Assembly (NCBI GenBank): GCA_001543385.1
Contig: LPNH01000003.1
Span: forward strand, 148,731-212,730
Direction of reading: 5' to 3'
DNA: 64,000 nt
Source: Candidatus Hemicellulosilyticus sp. P3
GTDB taxonomy: Bacteria; Bacteroidota; Bacteroidia; Bacteroidales; P3
Both the position numbers and the translations under genes were made by a program. Position 1 is the stretch's first letter, and each line of letters opens with the position of its first letter. Under the pieces are notes generated by a model. That model searched no databases and had not been told where the DNA came from. It saw only the letters and a list, made by a program, of their open reading frames with translations. Positions 18,326 through 27,518 of the stretch are shown in pieces.

Positions 18326-19069
18326 CTATGAAATAAAATCATACTCAACACGGGTCAGAAAGAGTCCTTGCGCCGGCATACTCACCCCTGCGGCACATCG
18401 GTCTTTGCGCTCGATGATGTTGCGCAACCCTGCTGCAGTCAGTTTTCCGCGGCCCACATCGAGCAAGGTCCCGGTTATGCTTCGCACCATGTTACGTAAA
18501 AAGCGGTTGCTTCGTATGGTGAATACCCATTCGTCGCCCCATTGCTCCCATCGGGCGTCGCTCAAGCGGCAGATGTTTGTCTTCACTTGTGTGTGCAGCT
18601 TGGCGAAGCTGGTGAAATCATCGTATTCCATGAGCACCCGGGCGGCCTCGTTCATGCGGTCGATGTCGGGTTGAAAATAGATGCGGCTGTATAGCCCTTG
18701 CCGGAACGGGAGCCGCTTGTCCGACACATGATATTGATAGGTGCGAGCCACGGCATCAAAGCGGGCGTGTGCCTTGTCGGCCACGGGGAAAATGCCGAAC
18801 ACAGCGATGTCGGCCGGCAAAAACGAATTCAGTTTGAAGGAGAGCTCTTCGGTATTCAGGCCTTCGCCATGGTGGTCGAAATGGGCGTAGAAATCGCTGG
18901 CGTGCACTCCAGTGTCAGTGCGTCCGCATCCCACCACCGCTACAGGACAGCGTAGCAGCGTGCTCAGCGCCTGCTCCAGTGTCTGCTGTACGGTGGGGAG
19001 GTTCGGCTGGGTCTGCCATCCGCAATATGCGGCGCCGTTATAGGCGAGGTGGATGAAAAAGCGTGACAT
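18326..19069 (-). CDS. truA: tRNA pseudouridine(38-40) synthase TruA
   Basis: Converts uridines 38-40 in the anticodon stem-loop of many tRNAs. 247 residues, normal length. The catalytic block GCGRTDTGVHA is at 48-58 with the nucleophile Asp52. The N-terminal FFIHLAYNGAAYCGWQ and the C-terminal FLRNMVRSITGTLLDVGRG are also family features. A TACCTTTG promoter element lies 114 bases upstream. The 305-base stretch 19070-19374 between truA and prmA otherwise holds only the two opposed promoters and a short CTCTA/TAGAG palindrome near 19157-19173. Confidence 0.96.
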   Translation of the reverse strand: MSRFFIHLAYNGAAYCGWQTQPNLPTVQQTLEQALSTLLRCPVAVVGCGRTDTGVHASDFYAHFDHHGEGLNTEELSFKLNSFLPADIAVFGIFPVADKAHARFDAVARTYQYHVSDKRLPFRQGLYSRIYFQPDIDRMNEAARVLMEYDDFTSFAKLHTQVKTNICRLSDARWEQWGDEWVFTIRSNRFLRNMVRSITGTLLDVGRGKLTAAGLRNIIERKDRCAAGVSMPAQGLFLTRVEYDFIS

Positions 19070-19183
19070 TGAAAAGTGATAACTAAAGGGTTCGAAATGT
19101 TTTAGGGATTTCTATCTGAGCAATCCGCATAGTCTGAGCGAGCAGGATTCATTATGCTCTAAACACTATAGAGTATTTATCTG

Positions 19184-19191
19184 CAAAGGTA
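19184..19191 (-). promoter_or_regulatory. Promoter -7 element for truA
   Basis: TACCTTTG on the minus strand matches TAnnTTTG. It implies a leader of about 110 bases before truA. Confidence 0.55.
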
Positions 19192-19283
19192 CGCATTATT
19201 TCCGTCTTGCCCCTGCCATTCCTCTTTTGCAGGGGCAAAACTACGTTTGCAAAAAGCAATATCTGTATAAAGATAAAAATATG

Positions 19284-19291
19284 TACCTTTG
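19284..19291 (+). promoter_or_regulatory. Promoter -7 element for prmA
   Basis: TACCTTTG matches TAnnTTTG and lies 83 bases before the prmA ATG at 19375. It supports the short start, because upstream in-frame codons would precede the transcript. Confidence 0.6.
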
Positions 19292-19374
19292 CGTTCGCAA
19301 TATCGGACTGCGAGCTTCCCGCTTCCGCTCACGAAACTTATATTGTCCATTTTCTCTTATCCAACGAAACCACG

Positions 19375-20211
19375 ATGCAATACTTGGTTGTAGAATTCCA
19401 TTTGCAACAGACCGATCCCTATCGCGATTTGCTTGTCGACGCTTTGGGCAATGAGGGCCCCTACGACAGTTTTGAGGAAACGGCCGATGGTGTCAAGGCT
19501 TATGTTCCACAGACTTGTTATGACGAAAAATTTCTCTACACCGTGCTTGAGTCGTTGAATCTCACCGAGGTCCGTTTCGAGACATGCGTTTTGCCTGACA
19601 AGAATTGGAATGAAGAGTGGGAACGCGGACACAAGCCTGTTTTGGTGGAGGGATTCTGTTGGGTCAGGGCCCCGTTTCACGAGCGGCGCGACGATGTGGT
19701 GTATGATGTAGTGATAGAGCCGAAAATGTCGTTCGGCACAGCGCATCATGCAACGACGTACATGATGTTGAGTTATTTGCGCGATATCGAACTGACGGGA
19801 TGCCGTGTTTTGGATATGGGCTGCGGCACGGGTGTCCTGGCCATTTTGGCCGCAATGCGCGGTGCGCAGCATGTGGATGCTGTAGATATTGACGAGTGGG
19901 CCTATCGCAATGCGGTCGAGAATGTGGAGCGTAATGGAGTCGGGTCGGCAGTCCGTTGTTATCTGGGCGACACCTCCCTATTGTCCGACGTGTTTTACGA
20001 TGTGGTGATGGCCAATATCAACCGCAATATACTTTTGACGGATATGCCACGCTACAGCAGTGTGCTGAAAAGCGGAGGTGTGCTGTTTTTAAGCGGTTTC
20101 TACCATGCCGACGTTGCCGCGATGCAGTCGTGTGCCGCGAAATGGGGCCTGCAGGTTGCAGAAGAACGCACACGCGATGACTGGTCGTCTCTTCGGTTGG
20201 TAAAACGGTAA
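19375..20211 (+). CDS. prmA: Ribosomal protein L11 methyltransferase
   Basis: SAM-dependent enzyme that trimethylates ribosomal protein L11. 278 residues from ATG 19375; the frame is open back to 19207, but the promoter at 19284 lies inside that extension. The N-terminal substrate-recognition domain is followed by a class I methyltransferase fold with motif I VLDMGCGTGVLAILAA and the later MANINRNILL, the PrmA equivalent of the N-(I/L)-x-x motif. The methyltransferase family assignment is sure; PrmA specificity rests on overall layout. Confidence 0.92.
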   Translation: MQYLVVEFHLQQTDPYRDLLVDALGNEGPYDSFEETADGVKAYVPQTCYDEKFLYTVLESLNLTEVRFETCVLPDKNWNEEWERGHKPVLVEGFCWVRAPFHERRDDVVYDVVIEPKMSFGTAHHATTYMMLSYLRDIELTGCRVLDMGCGTGVLAILAAMRGAQHVDAVDIDEWAYRNAVENVERNGVGSAVRCYLGDTSLLSDVFYDVVMANINRNILLTDMPRYSSVLKSGGVLFLSGFYHADVAAMQSCAAKWGLQVAEERTRDDWSSLRLVKR

Positions 20212-20243
20212 ATAGTATAAGTCACGAAATTGAACAGAGGTTG

Positions 20244-20261
20244 ATGGCCTGTTCAGGCCAT
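20244..20261. promoter_or_regulatory. Tight palindrome upstream of topB
   Basis: ATGGCCTG-TT-CAGGCCAT is a perfect 8-base inverted repeat with a 2-base centre, 35 bases before the topB start. No T-run follows, so it looks more like a protein-binding site or leader structure than a terminator. Its role is unknown. Confidence 0.4.
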
Positions 20262-20295
20262 GCTAAGAGATAGTCAAACATAATTTGATGAGATT

Positions 20296-22077
20296 GTGAT
20301 AGTCTGTATTGCAGAAAAGCCGTCCGTTGCACGCGACATAGCCAAAGTGTTGGGAGCCACACAGCCGCACGACGGCTACATGGAAGGCAACGGCTACCAG
20401 GTGACCTGGACCTTCGGCCATCTGTGTACATTGAAAGAGCCTCAGGACTACCGCACCGACTGGAAGGCATGGAGTGTGAGCCGTCTGCCTATGATTCCCG
20501 ACCGGTTCGGCATCAAACTGATTGCCAATGAAGGCTATGCCAAACAGTTCGCCGTTATAGAGCGGCTTATGCAGGCGGCTGACGGCATCGTCAACTGTGG
20601 CGATGCCGGCCAAGAGGGCGAGCTCATACAGCGCTGGGTGATGCAGAAGGCGAATGCGAAGGCCCCGGTGCAGCGGTTGTGGATATCATCGCTGACCGAA
20701 GAGTCCATCCGAGACGGTTTCAACCATCTCCGTCCTCAGAGTGATTTCCAATCGCTCTACGAGGCCGGACTCTGCCGTGCCATCGGTGACTGGCTGCTGG
20801 GCATGAACGCCACACGACTCTATACGCTCAAATACCGCCATTCACAGGGGCAGGTCATCAGCGTGGGACGGGTACAGACCCCTACATTGGCGCTCATTGT
20901 CCGGCGTCAGCAGGAAATAGACAATTTCCGCCCCGAGCCTTACTGGGTGTTGGCCACACGTTATCGCGACACTCTCTTCACCGCCACACAGGGCAAAATC
21001 CGCAATGAGACCGAGGCGCAGCAGGCGTTGCAGTCCGTCGCGGGCCGTGATTTTACGGTGACAGCAGTCACGCAGAAGAAAGGCAGCGAGGCGCCGCCGC
21101 GTCTTTTTGACTTGACAAGTTTGCAGGTGGAGTGCAATAAGAAATACGGCTTTTCGGCTGACGAGACATTGCGTCATATTCAGAGTCTCTACGAGAAAAA
21201 ACTGACCACTTATCCGCGTGTCGACACCACCTACCTGAGCGACGACATCTACGCCAAATGTCCCGCCATCCTGCAGGGCATGACCCCCTACGCCCCCTTG
21301 GTGCAACCGTTGATGGGTGCCAAGTTGCACAAAAGCAAAAAGGTTTTCGACTCGTCGAAAGTCACCGATCACCATGCCATTATACCGACAGGTGTCGACC
21401 CGGCCGCCATCAGTGTCAGCCTGCAGGAAAAGCAGGTCTACCATTTGGTGGCACAGCGTTTCATAGCCATTTTCTATCCAGACTGCAAATTCAGCACGAC
21501 AACGGTGCTCGGAGCGGTGGAAAAGGTTGCTTTCAAAGTCTCCGGCAAACAAATCCTCGAAGACGGCTGGCGTGTTGTGTTCGGTGGTAAGTCTGGCGAA
21601 TCTGTTGAATCTGATACATCTGACAAAGAGCAGGTCCTGCCCGCCTTCAAGGAAGGCGAACATGGGCCGCATGAGCCTGCGTTGTCCGCCAAGCAGACCA
21701 CGCCACCTGAACCTTACACCGAAGCCACTTTACTGCGAGCCATGGAGACGGCCGGCAAGAACATCGACGACCCTGTATTGCGCGATGCACTCAAAGCCAA
21801 CGGCATCGGACGTCCTTCGACCCGCGCCGCCATCATCGAGACCCTCTTTCGGCGCAATTATATACGCAAAAACCGCAAGCGACTCATCCCTACCGATGAC
21901 GGGATGCGTCTCATTGGGCTCATACAGGACGAATTACTTAAAAGTGCCGAGCTGACTGGCCGATGGGAGAAGAAACTGCGTGACATCGAAGCGCATCAAT
22001 ACGACGCACGTCAGTTCATGGACGAGATGAAATCCATGGTGATACAGCTTGTCGAGACAGTCCGTTCCATACCGTAA
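20296..22077 (+). CDS. topB: DNA topoisomerase III (type IA)
   Basis: Relaxes and decatenates DNA by single-strand passage. 593 residues beginning at GTG 20296; an in-frame stop lies at 20281 and no ATG comes between, and the residues after the GTG (IVCIAEKPSVARDIAKVLG) are exactly the TOPRIM start. Further marks are DAGQEGELIQR (TOPRIM acidic site, about 98-108), SVGRVQTPTLALIV and the active-site Tyr in TTYPRVDTTYL. The later GIGRPSTRA block is present. It stops after the core without C-terminal zinc fingers, so it is shorter than many TopB proteins. Confidence 0.94.
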   Translation: MIVCIAEKPSVARDIAKVLGATQPHDGYMEGNGYQVTWTFGHLCTLKEPQDYRTDWKAWSVSRLPMIPDRFGIKLIANEGYAKQFAVIERLMQAADGIVNCGDAGQEGELIQRWVMQKANAKAPVQRLWISSLTEESIRDGFNHLRPQSDFQSLYEAGLCRAIGDWLLGMNATRLYTLKYRHSQGQVISVGRVQTPTLALIVRRQQEIDNFRPEPYWVLATRYRDTLFTATQGKIRNETEAQQALQSVAGRDFTVTAVTQKKGSEAPPRLFDLTSLQVECNKKYGFSADETLRHIQSLYEKKLTTYPRVDTTYLSDDIYAKCPAILQGMTPYAPLVQPLMGAKLHKSKKVFDSSKVTDHHAIIPTGVDPAAISVSLQEKQVYHLVAQRFIAIFYPDCKFSTTTVLGAVEKVAFKVSGKQILEDGWRVVFGGKSGESVESDTSDKEQVLPAFKEGEHGPHEPALSAKQTTPPEPYTEATLLRAMETAGKNIDDPVLRDALKANGIGRPSTRAAIIETLFRRNYIRKNRKRLIPTDDGMRLIGLIQDELLKSAELTGRWEKKLRDIEAHQYDARQFMDEMKSMVIQLVETVRSIP

Positions 22078-22133
22078 TTTCATACAACAGGCATATCGGC
22101 CGGTTTTTCACTATATCATTAAAACATAATTAT

Positions 22134-22970
22134 TTGACACGAAGGAAAGTAATATTGATCACTGGAGCCAGCAGCGGCATCGGCTATGAAACCGCCCGTG
22201 CCTTGGCAAAAGACGGTCACATTGTCTATGCGGCGGCCCGAAGAGTGGAGCGGATGGAACCGCTTCGGGAATCGGGTGTTCGTGTGTTGCGAATGGACGT
22301 GACGGACGACGGATCTATGTGTGCAGGCGTTGAGTCGGTGTTACAGGCGGAACATCGCATTGACGTGCTTGTCAACAATGCCGGCTATGGTTTCTTTGGC
22401 GCCGTCGAAAATGTCTCCATGGTCGAGGCTCGACGTCAGCTGGACGTGAATGTTTTCGGCCTGGCGCGGATGTGCCAGCTGGTTCTGCCCGCTATGCGGC
22501 GGCAGGGGTCTGGGCGTATTGTCAACATTTCCTCCATCGCCGGCAAGTCCGTATACTTCATGGGCGGTTGGTATAGCGTCTCCAAATATGCTGTCGAGGC
22601 GTTGAGCGACGCCTTGCGTATGGAGGTGCGCCCGTTCGGCATTGATGTCGTGCTTGTCGAACCCGGCCCGGTCAGGACTGATTGGGGGATAATTGCAGCG
22701 CAGCATCTATCGGAAACCTCGTTTGCCACAGATTATGCCAGTCTGGGTGAGAATTGGGCACACACGTTGCGCCGGGCTTGGCAGTCGCAGTGGCTGTCGT
22801 CGCCGACAGTGATCACACGTGCCGTATGTCACGCCGTCAACAGCCGTCGTCCACTTGTCCGCTACCGTCGTGGACGACTGGCACATGCTGCCGTGTTGCT
22901 GCATACCTTGCTCCCCGCCCGCTGGTGGGACGCCATGATGCGTCGATGCGCCAAATTGCGCCTACATTAA
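22134..22970 (+). CDS. Short-chain dehydrogenase/reductase
   Basis: NAD(P)-dependent oxidoreductase of the classical SDR family. 278 residues starting at TTG 22134; no ATG is available before the nucleotide-binding motif, which begins at residue 10 (TGASSGIG, 10-17). NNAGYG is at 81-86, Ser133/134 and the catalytic Tyr147-x3-Lys151 (YSVSK) follow. The layout resembles 17-beta-hydroxysteroid-dehydrogenase-like SDRs acting on lipids or ketones, but substrate cannot be predicted. It follows topB after 56 bases. Confidence 0.92.
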   Translation: MTRRKVILITGASSGIGYETARALAKDGHIVYAAARRVERMEPLRESGVRVLRMDVTDDGSMCAGVESVLQAEHRIDVLVNNAGYGFFGAVENVSMVEARRQLDVNVFGLARMCQLVLPAMRRQGSGRIVNISSIAGKSVYFMGGWYSVSKYAVEALSDALRMEVRPFGIDVVLVEPGPVRTDWGIIAAQHLSETSFATDYASLGENWAHTLRRAWQSQWLSSPTVITRAVCHAVNSRRPLVRYRRGRLAHAAVLLHTLLPARWWDAMMRRCAKLRLH

Positions 22971-22982
22971 ACCTTCCGGCCC

Positions 22983-23762
22983 CTAACCTAACGTCACGTC
23001 CAGCACCATCATCAGCACAAAGCCCACGGCGAATCCGATGGTGGAGAGATTCGAATGGGTGCCTTGCGAGGCTTCGGGAATAATTTCTTCCACCACAACA
23101 TACATCATGGCACCGGCAGCGAATGCCAAGAGATAGGGTAGGGCGGTGCCGAGCGCCGATGCCAGCAGTAGGATGGCGACGGCTCCGACAGGTTCCACAG
23201 CACCGCTCAGGGCTCCGATAAGAAACGAACGTCGGCGTGATTGTCCGGCCGCAAACATCGGCATCGAAATGATGGCGCCTTCAGGAATGTTCTGGATGGC
23301 GATGCCGATGGCTACGGCCAGCGCGGAACTGATTGTAAGCCCGTTGGCGTTGCCTGCAAATACAACACCGACAGCCATTCCCTCCGGCAGATTATGGATG
23401 GTGACAGCCAATGCCAGCATGGCGGTGCGTGAAAGGTTGCTGTGAGGTCCTTCGGCCTTGGCCGCGCCCAGATGCAGATGCGGCGTCAGCGCGTCAACCA
23501 GCAGCAGAAAACCTATGCCGGCCATAAAACCCACGGCTGCCGGCAGCACTCCGTTCCAAGTCTCATACCCGGATTGCGCTCCCGTCTCGATGGCCGGTAT
23601 CAGCAGCGACCACACGCTCGCCGCAACCATCACCCCGCTGGCAAAGCCCAACAGCGTTTTTTGCAAGCGGTCGGGCATAGCCCCACGCATAAAGAACACG
23701 CATGACGCCCCCAATATTGTACCCGTCCAAGGCAGTAATATCCCGATAATCAGTGCGGTCAT
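22983..23762 (-). CDS. ZIP-family divalent metal transporter
   Basis: 259 residues, about eight membrane helices. The paired metal-site motifs HNLPEG (123-128) and QNIPEG (157-162) are diagnostic of ZIP transporters, which import Zn2+ and sometimes Fe2+ or Mn2+. The loop between helices 3 and 4 (about 95-110) carries the His-containing segment HLHLGAAKAEGPH. It is oriented tail-to-tail with the SDR gene and lies 28 bases downstream of the MmcQ-like gene. Confidence 0.92.
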   Translation of the reverse strand: MTALIIGILLPWTGTILGASCVFFMRGAMPDRLQKTLLGFASGVMVAASVWSLLIPAIETGAQSGYETWNGVLPAAVGFMAGIGFLLLVDALTPHLHLGAAKAEGPHSNLSRTAMLALAVTIHNLPEGMAVGVVFAGNANGLTISSALAVAIGIAIQNIPEGAIISMPMFAAGQSRRRSFLIGALSGAVEPVGAVAILLLASALGTALPYLLAFAAGAMMYVVVEEIIPEASQGTHSNLSTIGFAVGFVLMMVLDVTLG

Positions 23763-23790
23763 GTTTTCCTGTCATTCAGTGTTTCACATT

Positions 23791-24177
23791 TCAGTGACGG
23801 GTGGATTGTTTCTGATTTGTCGTCAGATGGCGGTTCCCGCTGTACTGGCGGCGGACCAGTTCGTAGGAGTCGCGGGTGAGGGTTCGTAGCAGCCGGGCAT
23901 CGGATTGGGTTGCGTCGACACCGATCCAGTGTCGGGGTGACATATTGTACGGAGCTGTGACTGCAGGGTATTGTTCACGTAAAACGGCGATACGGTCGGG
24001 CCGGCATTTGAGGGTGACAATGGTGAAACATCCAGTGTCGAAAAAAGAGAATATGTGGCCATACACATAGAATGCAAGAACGCCTTGAGCCGCTTTGAAG
24101 GCACTGAAAGGCATACGCTCTTCTATATTGTTGCCGAGCGAAAGACAATAGTCGCGATAGGACTCAATGTCAAGCAT
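23791..24177 (-). CDS. MmcQ/YjbR-family protein
   Basis: 128 residues matching the MmcQ/YjbR family (CyaY-like fold), often annotated as DNA-binding. Features are an N-terminal helix (MLDIESYRDYCLSLG), the central FDTGCFTIVTLKCRP strand pair, and the conserved sequence SPRHWIGVDA near the middle. Members are small cytoplasmic proteins of uncertain function. The last 20 residues are polar and unlike the family core. It begins 21 bases after the stop of the thioredoxin-fold protein gene. Confidence 0.85.
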   Translation of the reverse strand: MLDIESYRDYCLSLGNNIEERMPFSAFKAAQGVLAFYVYGHIFSFFDTGCFTIVTLKCRPDRIAVLREQYPAVTAPYNMSPRHWIGVDATQSDARLLRTLTRDSYELVRRQYSGNRHLTTNQKQSTRH

Positions 24178-24198
24178 GATAATGACGGATGTGGGGTG

Positions 24199-25665
24199 TC
24201 AGAATTCGAATAGACGGCGGGTTGGCGTTGTGTTCCGGGGCCACCAAGGGCCGCGCAGCAGGTAGCCGCTGGCGGGCCAGGGGGCGGTGTCGCTATAGAG
24301 GCTGCCGTCGGGTGCGATGAGGATGAAGGAGGGATAGGCAGTGACACCAAGTCGGTACAGCAGGTCGTAGTGGGCGTTAAAGTGGACAAAAAGCCAGTTG
24401 TAACGGGATGAATGGAGGTTGTTGTGAAGGAAGTGATACATTTTCTGTGGTTCACGGTCGCAGACGATGGTAAGAAATGCGATGCTGTCGGGAGCGGAAC
24501 TGTAGACAGTGTCGCGAAAGTGGGCCATGGTTCGCAGTTCGCCCACGGAGTTGGGGTCGTCGACGCGGACAAAGGCGATGTATATCCATTGTCCGCGCAG
24601 ACTGTCAAGAGCGTGAAGTCGGCGGTGCTCGTCAGGCAGGTACAGGTCGAGAAGCCCGGTTGCAGCAGATGCGGCGGGCTGCATAGCTACCAGGAGGTTG
24701 TCGACCAGGGTGCGATGTTCTTCAAATTTTGTTGTGGCAGACAGATCGTGCAACATGGTCAGCACTTCAGAGGTGGAGAAGTATAGCGGCTGGTGGTGCA
24801 TCTCGTGAAGCGACTGGATGGCGACGAGTTCCCGTACACGTTCGTTTCGCAACAGGGGATGGTGTCCGAGAAGGTCAAGATAGATAGCCGCTTTACCGGA
24901 TGCCAGCGCGGTGTTGAGCTCCGCGATGCTGATGTGACGGCTGCCTGAAGTGATGCAGTGGTCGAAAAGGGAGAAGAAGAACTGCATGTAGTTTTCGTCG
25001 TGGTAGGGCAGTGGCTGGTCTGCCAGAAGGCGGCTGTAAAGCTGTTCACGGTTGGTGATTCGCAGTTGTAGTTCGAGTTGAGCCAGTTTGTATGTGCGGT
25101 AGCGTTCGAAAAAGGTTGAAGTGTTGGCGAAACGCGTGGCTGCTACAGCATGGCGGAGGGTGTCGAAGTAAGTTCGGTCAGGGCGGTAGCGTTGATCGAA
25201 TTGGGTGCGATGGCGCAGGACGACGCTGTCGCATAGCCGGTCGAAAGCGGAAATGGAGAGGTTGAGTTCGTCGTCGGGTAGTCCGGAGAAACGGATCGGC
25301 AGGGTTACCGGGTCGAGGTAGACATTGTGCTGTTCATCAAGGGTCCAGTCAAAGTTGTCGAGATGCATATGATAAGTGCGTCCGGGTTCGGCATAAAAAG
25401 ACTGACTATATGTTTCCACCTGCACCACAACCAGACGGGGGTAGTTGGCGTAGAAAGATAGTTGCAGGTGTCCGGCACTGTCGATGGTGGTGCTGTCGAG
25501 CAATATTTCCCGTTGAGACAATGGATCGGCGTAGCCATAGAGCATTACACGGCGCCCCGCTCCGTCGGCGAAATTGCCTTCCAAAGTGATGTTATGGCGT
25601 TGCGCCCATGACGGAACGGCGCAAAGTGACCACAGCAGCGCGAGTGTGAATCGTAGATTCTGCAT
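24199..25665 (-). CDS. Exported thioredoxin-fold protein lacking CxxC
   Basis: 488 residues. A signal peptide (MQNLRFTLALLWSLCAVPSWA) is followed by an N-terminal beta-rich domain (about 22-120) like the DUF4369 domain of Bacteroidota TlpA-type proteins. A helical middle comes next (about 150-330), then a C-terminal thioredoxin-like domain (about 350-480: GQWIYIAFVRVDDPNS ... GVTAYPSFILIAPDG). The cis-Pro segment YPSF is kept, but the CxxC site is replaced by VDDPN, so disulfide chemistry is unlikely. It lies 15 bases downstream of the outer-membrane barrel gene, which hints at a joint envelope function. Exact role unknown. Confidence 0.75.
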   Translation of the reverse strand: MQNLRFTLALLWSLCAVPSWAQRHNITLEGNFADGAGRRVMLYGYADPLSQREILLDSTTIDSAGHLQLSFYANYPRLVVVQVETYSQSFYAEPGRTYHMHLDNFDWTLDEQHNVYLDPVTLPIRFSGLPDDELNLSISAFDRLCDSVVLRHRTQFDQRYRPDRTYFDTLRHAVAATRFANTSTFFERYRTYKLAQLELQLRITNREQLYSRLLADQPLPYHDENYMQFFFSLFDHCITSGSRHISIAELNTALASGKAAIYLDLLGHHPLLRNERVRELVAIQSLHEMHHQPLYFSTSEVLTMLHDLSATTKFEEHRTLVDNLLVAMQPAASAATGLLDLYLPDEHRRLHALDSLRGQWIYIAFVRVDDPNSVGELRTMAHFRDTVYSSAPDSIAFLTIVCDREPQKMYHFLHNNLHSSRYNWLFVHFNAHYDLLYRLGVTAYPSFILIAPDGSLYSDTAPWPASGYLLRGPWWPRNTTPTRRLFEF

Positions 25666-25680
25666 CTCTGATTTTCAATT

Positions 25681-27504
25681 TCAAAATGTGTAAGTGGCGC
25701 CCAGCGTAAAACGGATCTTCTGACTGGGGTAGTTGAGCCAGTATTGGTAGCGTTGGCAGGCGATGTTGTCGATGCGTAGGAAGAAACTCAGGGCCCGGTT
25801 GTGTCGATATTCGATTTCAGTGTTGAAGTTGTAGCGCAGAGGGACTTTTTGGGTGATGATGTATTTTTGCAGCGCTGCGTCGTAGGCATAGTCGGCATTC
25901 ATCTCACTGAGTAGTGCCGCCTGCAGGTGGAAGAACCATTTGTCGTTGTAATTGAGATGTGTGACGAGGTGGATATCGTACTGCGGATGGTACAGACCGG
26001 GGAGGGTGTCTTCGTCCAATGCGCCACCGTCATAATAGTTGGCTCCGAAAGTGAGCTGAATCATTTCGTCGTTGACAAAGGTGAGGTCGGCGCCCAACAC
26101 CGTCTGGCTGAAAGATTCGTATTTGGGGCGGAAAACGTTGCGCAGGGCGAATCGCGGGTCAAGTTCGTAGGTCATATAGTCGTGGTAGCGGTTGTAGGAA
26201 ACTTTGGCGTCAAGGTGGAGCCGTCTGACAATTTTGTAATGTGCGGTGAGATAGTAGGTGTAGTGGCGTACGGTGCGCACATCATCGGTGCCGATGGCAT
26301 AGGGGTTGGCAAGCCGCATCTCATTCCATGTATTGGGGCTCTCGCTGCCTTGTGCGCCGGCCGTGAGTGACAGTGCTTCGGATGCAAAGTGGCGGCTGAC
26401 AGTGACGTCAGGCATCAGATAGGTGTGCATGGTGTGGGGGCGTGAGTATTGGTTGAGTGAAAGGGTCCCTCCGAAATGGATGTTGAATTTGGCTATGTTG
26501 AATGTAGTGTAGGGGTTGAGTGAGACCAATGTGCGGTTGTGGCTGTAGGCTGTGGTGTCGGATTCGGAGGGGGTGTAGCCGACAGGCATGTTACGCGAGT
26601 CGTAGGTGTGGCGGTATTGATGCCATTGCATACGTATGGTCGCTCCTGGGTTGGAGACGGCTTTCAAGCCGTTTAGGCGTAGTGTCCGCGATACGGTGCC
26701 GATCAGTGCAATCCCCAGTTCGTTATGACCTTGCGATCCCATCAGGTCGGCAATATTGAGACCTGTTTCGTAGTTCCACGGTGATCGAGTGGAGGGCAGG
26801 CTGCGGAATCCGCCGTTCAGGCTGATATAGTTATAGAGACTGCGCAGGTCAGCATTGTCAATGCTGTCGCGCCATGTGGTGACGCTGTCGGAGGACCAGC
26901 CGTTGACCCGGTTGCTGTATTGGTTGAGTGTGGTGTCGGAAAATCCGTAGAACATATTGTAGTCATTATCGTAATGCAGGGTGCCGAAGACCTGGTGTCG
27001 GCCCTTGAGAATATAGCGCCCGAAAAGTTGAATGCCGGTCTGCGAATAGTGGTTGGCGCCATAATGTGCGGCGGGATCATCGCTGGAACCGATATGGCCC
27101 CACGAAGAGTGATGTGTGAGCTGCGCTCCGTAAGTAAGCAAACGGTTGGCTGTGGAGTTGTAAGATGCTTCGAGCATAGGGGACCAATAGTTGCCCATGC
27201 CGAGCCGTAGATAGTTGTGGTAGAGTTTGCTCTTGGGCTCGGCGATGATGCGTGCCGCCTTGATGCGCGAGGGTTCGAAGAGTGCCGTGAGGCGTTGTGG
27301 GCGCAGGCTGTAGGAGAAGTTGTGATGCAACGTCGTCATGGTGTCAACGGTGACGGGAGCGACAAGCATCTTAGGCATGAACTCGATTTCCGGTTTATAA
27401 CTACCCGTGACTATTACATTTTCGTTATAAGCAGGCTTGTCTTGTGCGGCGGCGCCGGCGACAGTGATGAGAAAAAGAAAAAGATATGTGATTTTCGGCT
27501 TCAT
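25681..27504 (-). CDS. Outer-membrane beta-barrel protein, TonB-receptor-like barrel without plug
   Basis: 607 residues. Signal peptide MKPKITYLFLFLITVAGAAAQ, then a short region (ENVIVTGSYKPEIE) and a long series of alternating aromatic strands ending in the terminal Phe (LGATYTF), the usual outer-membrane barrel signature. I see no plug domain and no carboxypeptidase-like N-terminal domain, so it is not a standard SusC or siderophore receptor, though barrel segments such as RYNFNTEIEYRHNRALSFFL are receptor-like. The gene directly follows that of a large periplasmic TPR protein (15 bases), a pairing that suggests the two work together. Confidence 0.75.
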   Translation of the reverse strand: MKPKITYLFLFLITVAGAAAQDKPAYNENVIVTGSYKPEIEFMPKMLVAPVTVDTMTTLHHNFSYSLRPQRLTALFEPSRIKAARIIAEPKSKLYHNYLRLGMGNYWSPMLEASYNSTANRLLTYGAQLTHHSSWGHIGSSDDPAAHYGANHYSQTGIQLFGRYILKGRHQVFGTLHYDNDYNMFYGFSDTTLNQYSNRVNGWSSDSVTTWRDSIDNADLRSLYNYISLNGGFRSLPSTRSPWNYETGLNIADLMGSQGHNELGIALIGTVSRTLRLNGLKAVSNPGATIRMQWHQYRHTYDSRNMPVGYTPSESDTTAYSHNRTLVSLNPYTTFNIAKFNIHFGGTLSLNQYSRPHTMHTYLMPDVTVSRHFASEALSLTAGAQGSESPNTWNEMRLANPYAIGTDDVRTVRHYTYYLTAHYKIVRRLHLDAKVSYNRYHDYMTYELDPRFALRNVFRPKYESFSQTVLGADLTFVNDEMIQLTFGANYYDGGALDEDTLPGLYHPQYDIHLVTHLNYNDKWFFHLQAALLSEMNADYAYDAALQKYIITQKVPLRYNFNTEIEYRHNRALSFFLRIDNIACQRYQYWLNYPSQKIRFTLGATYTF

Positions 27505-27518
27505 GATGCTGGAGATGT

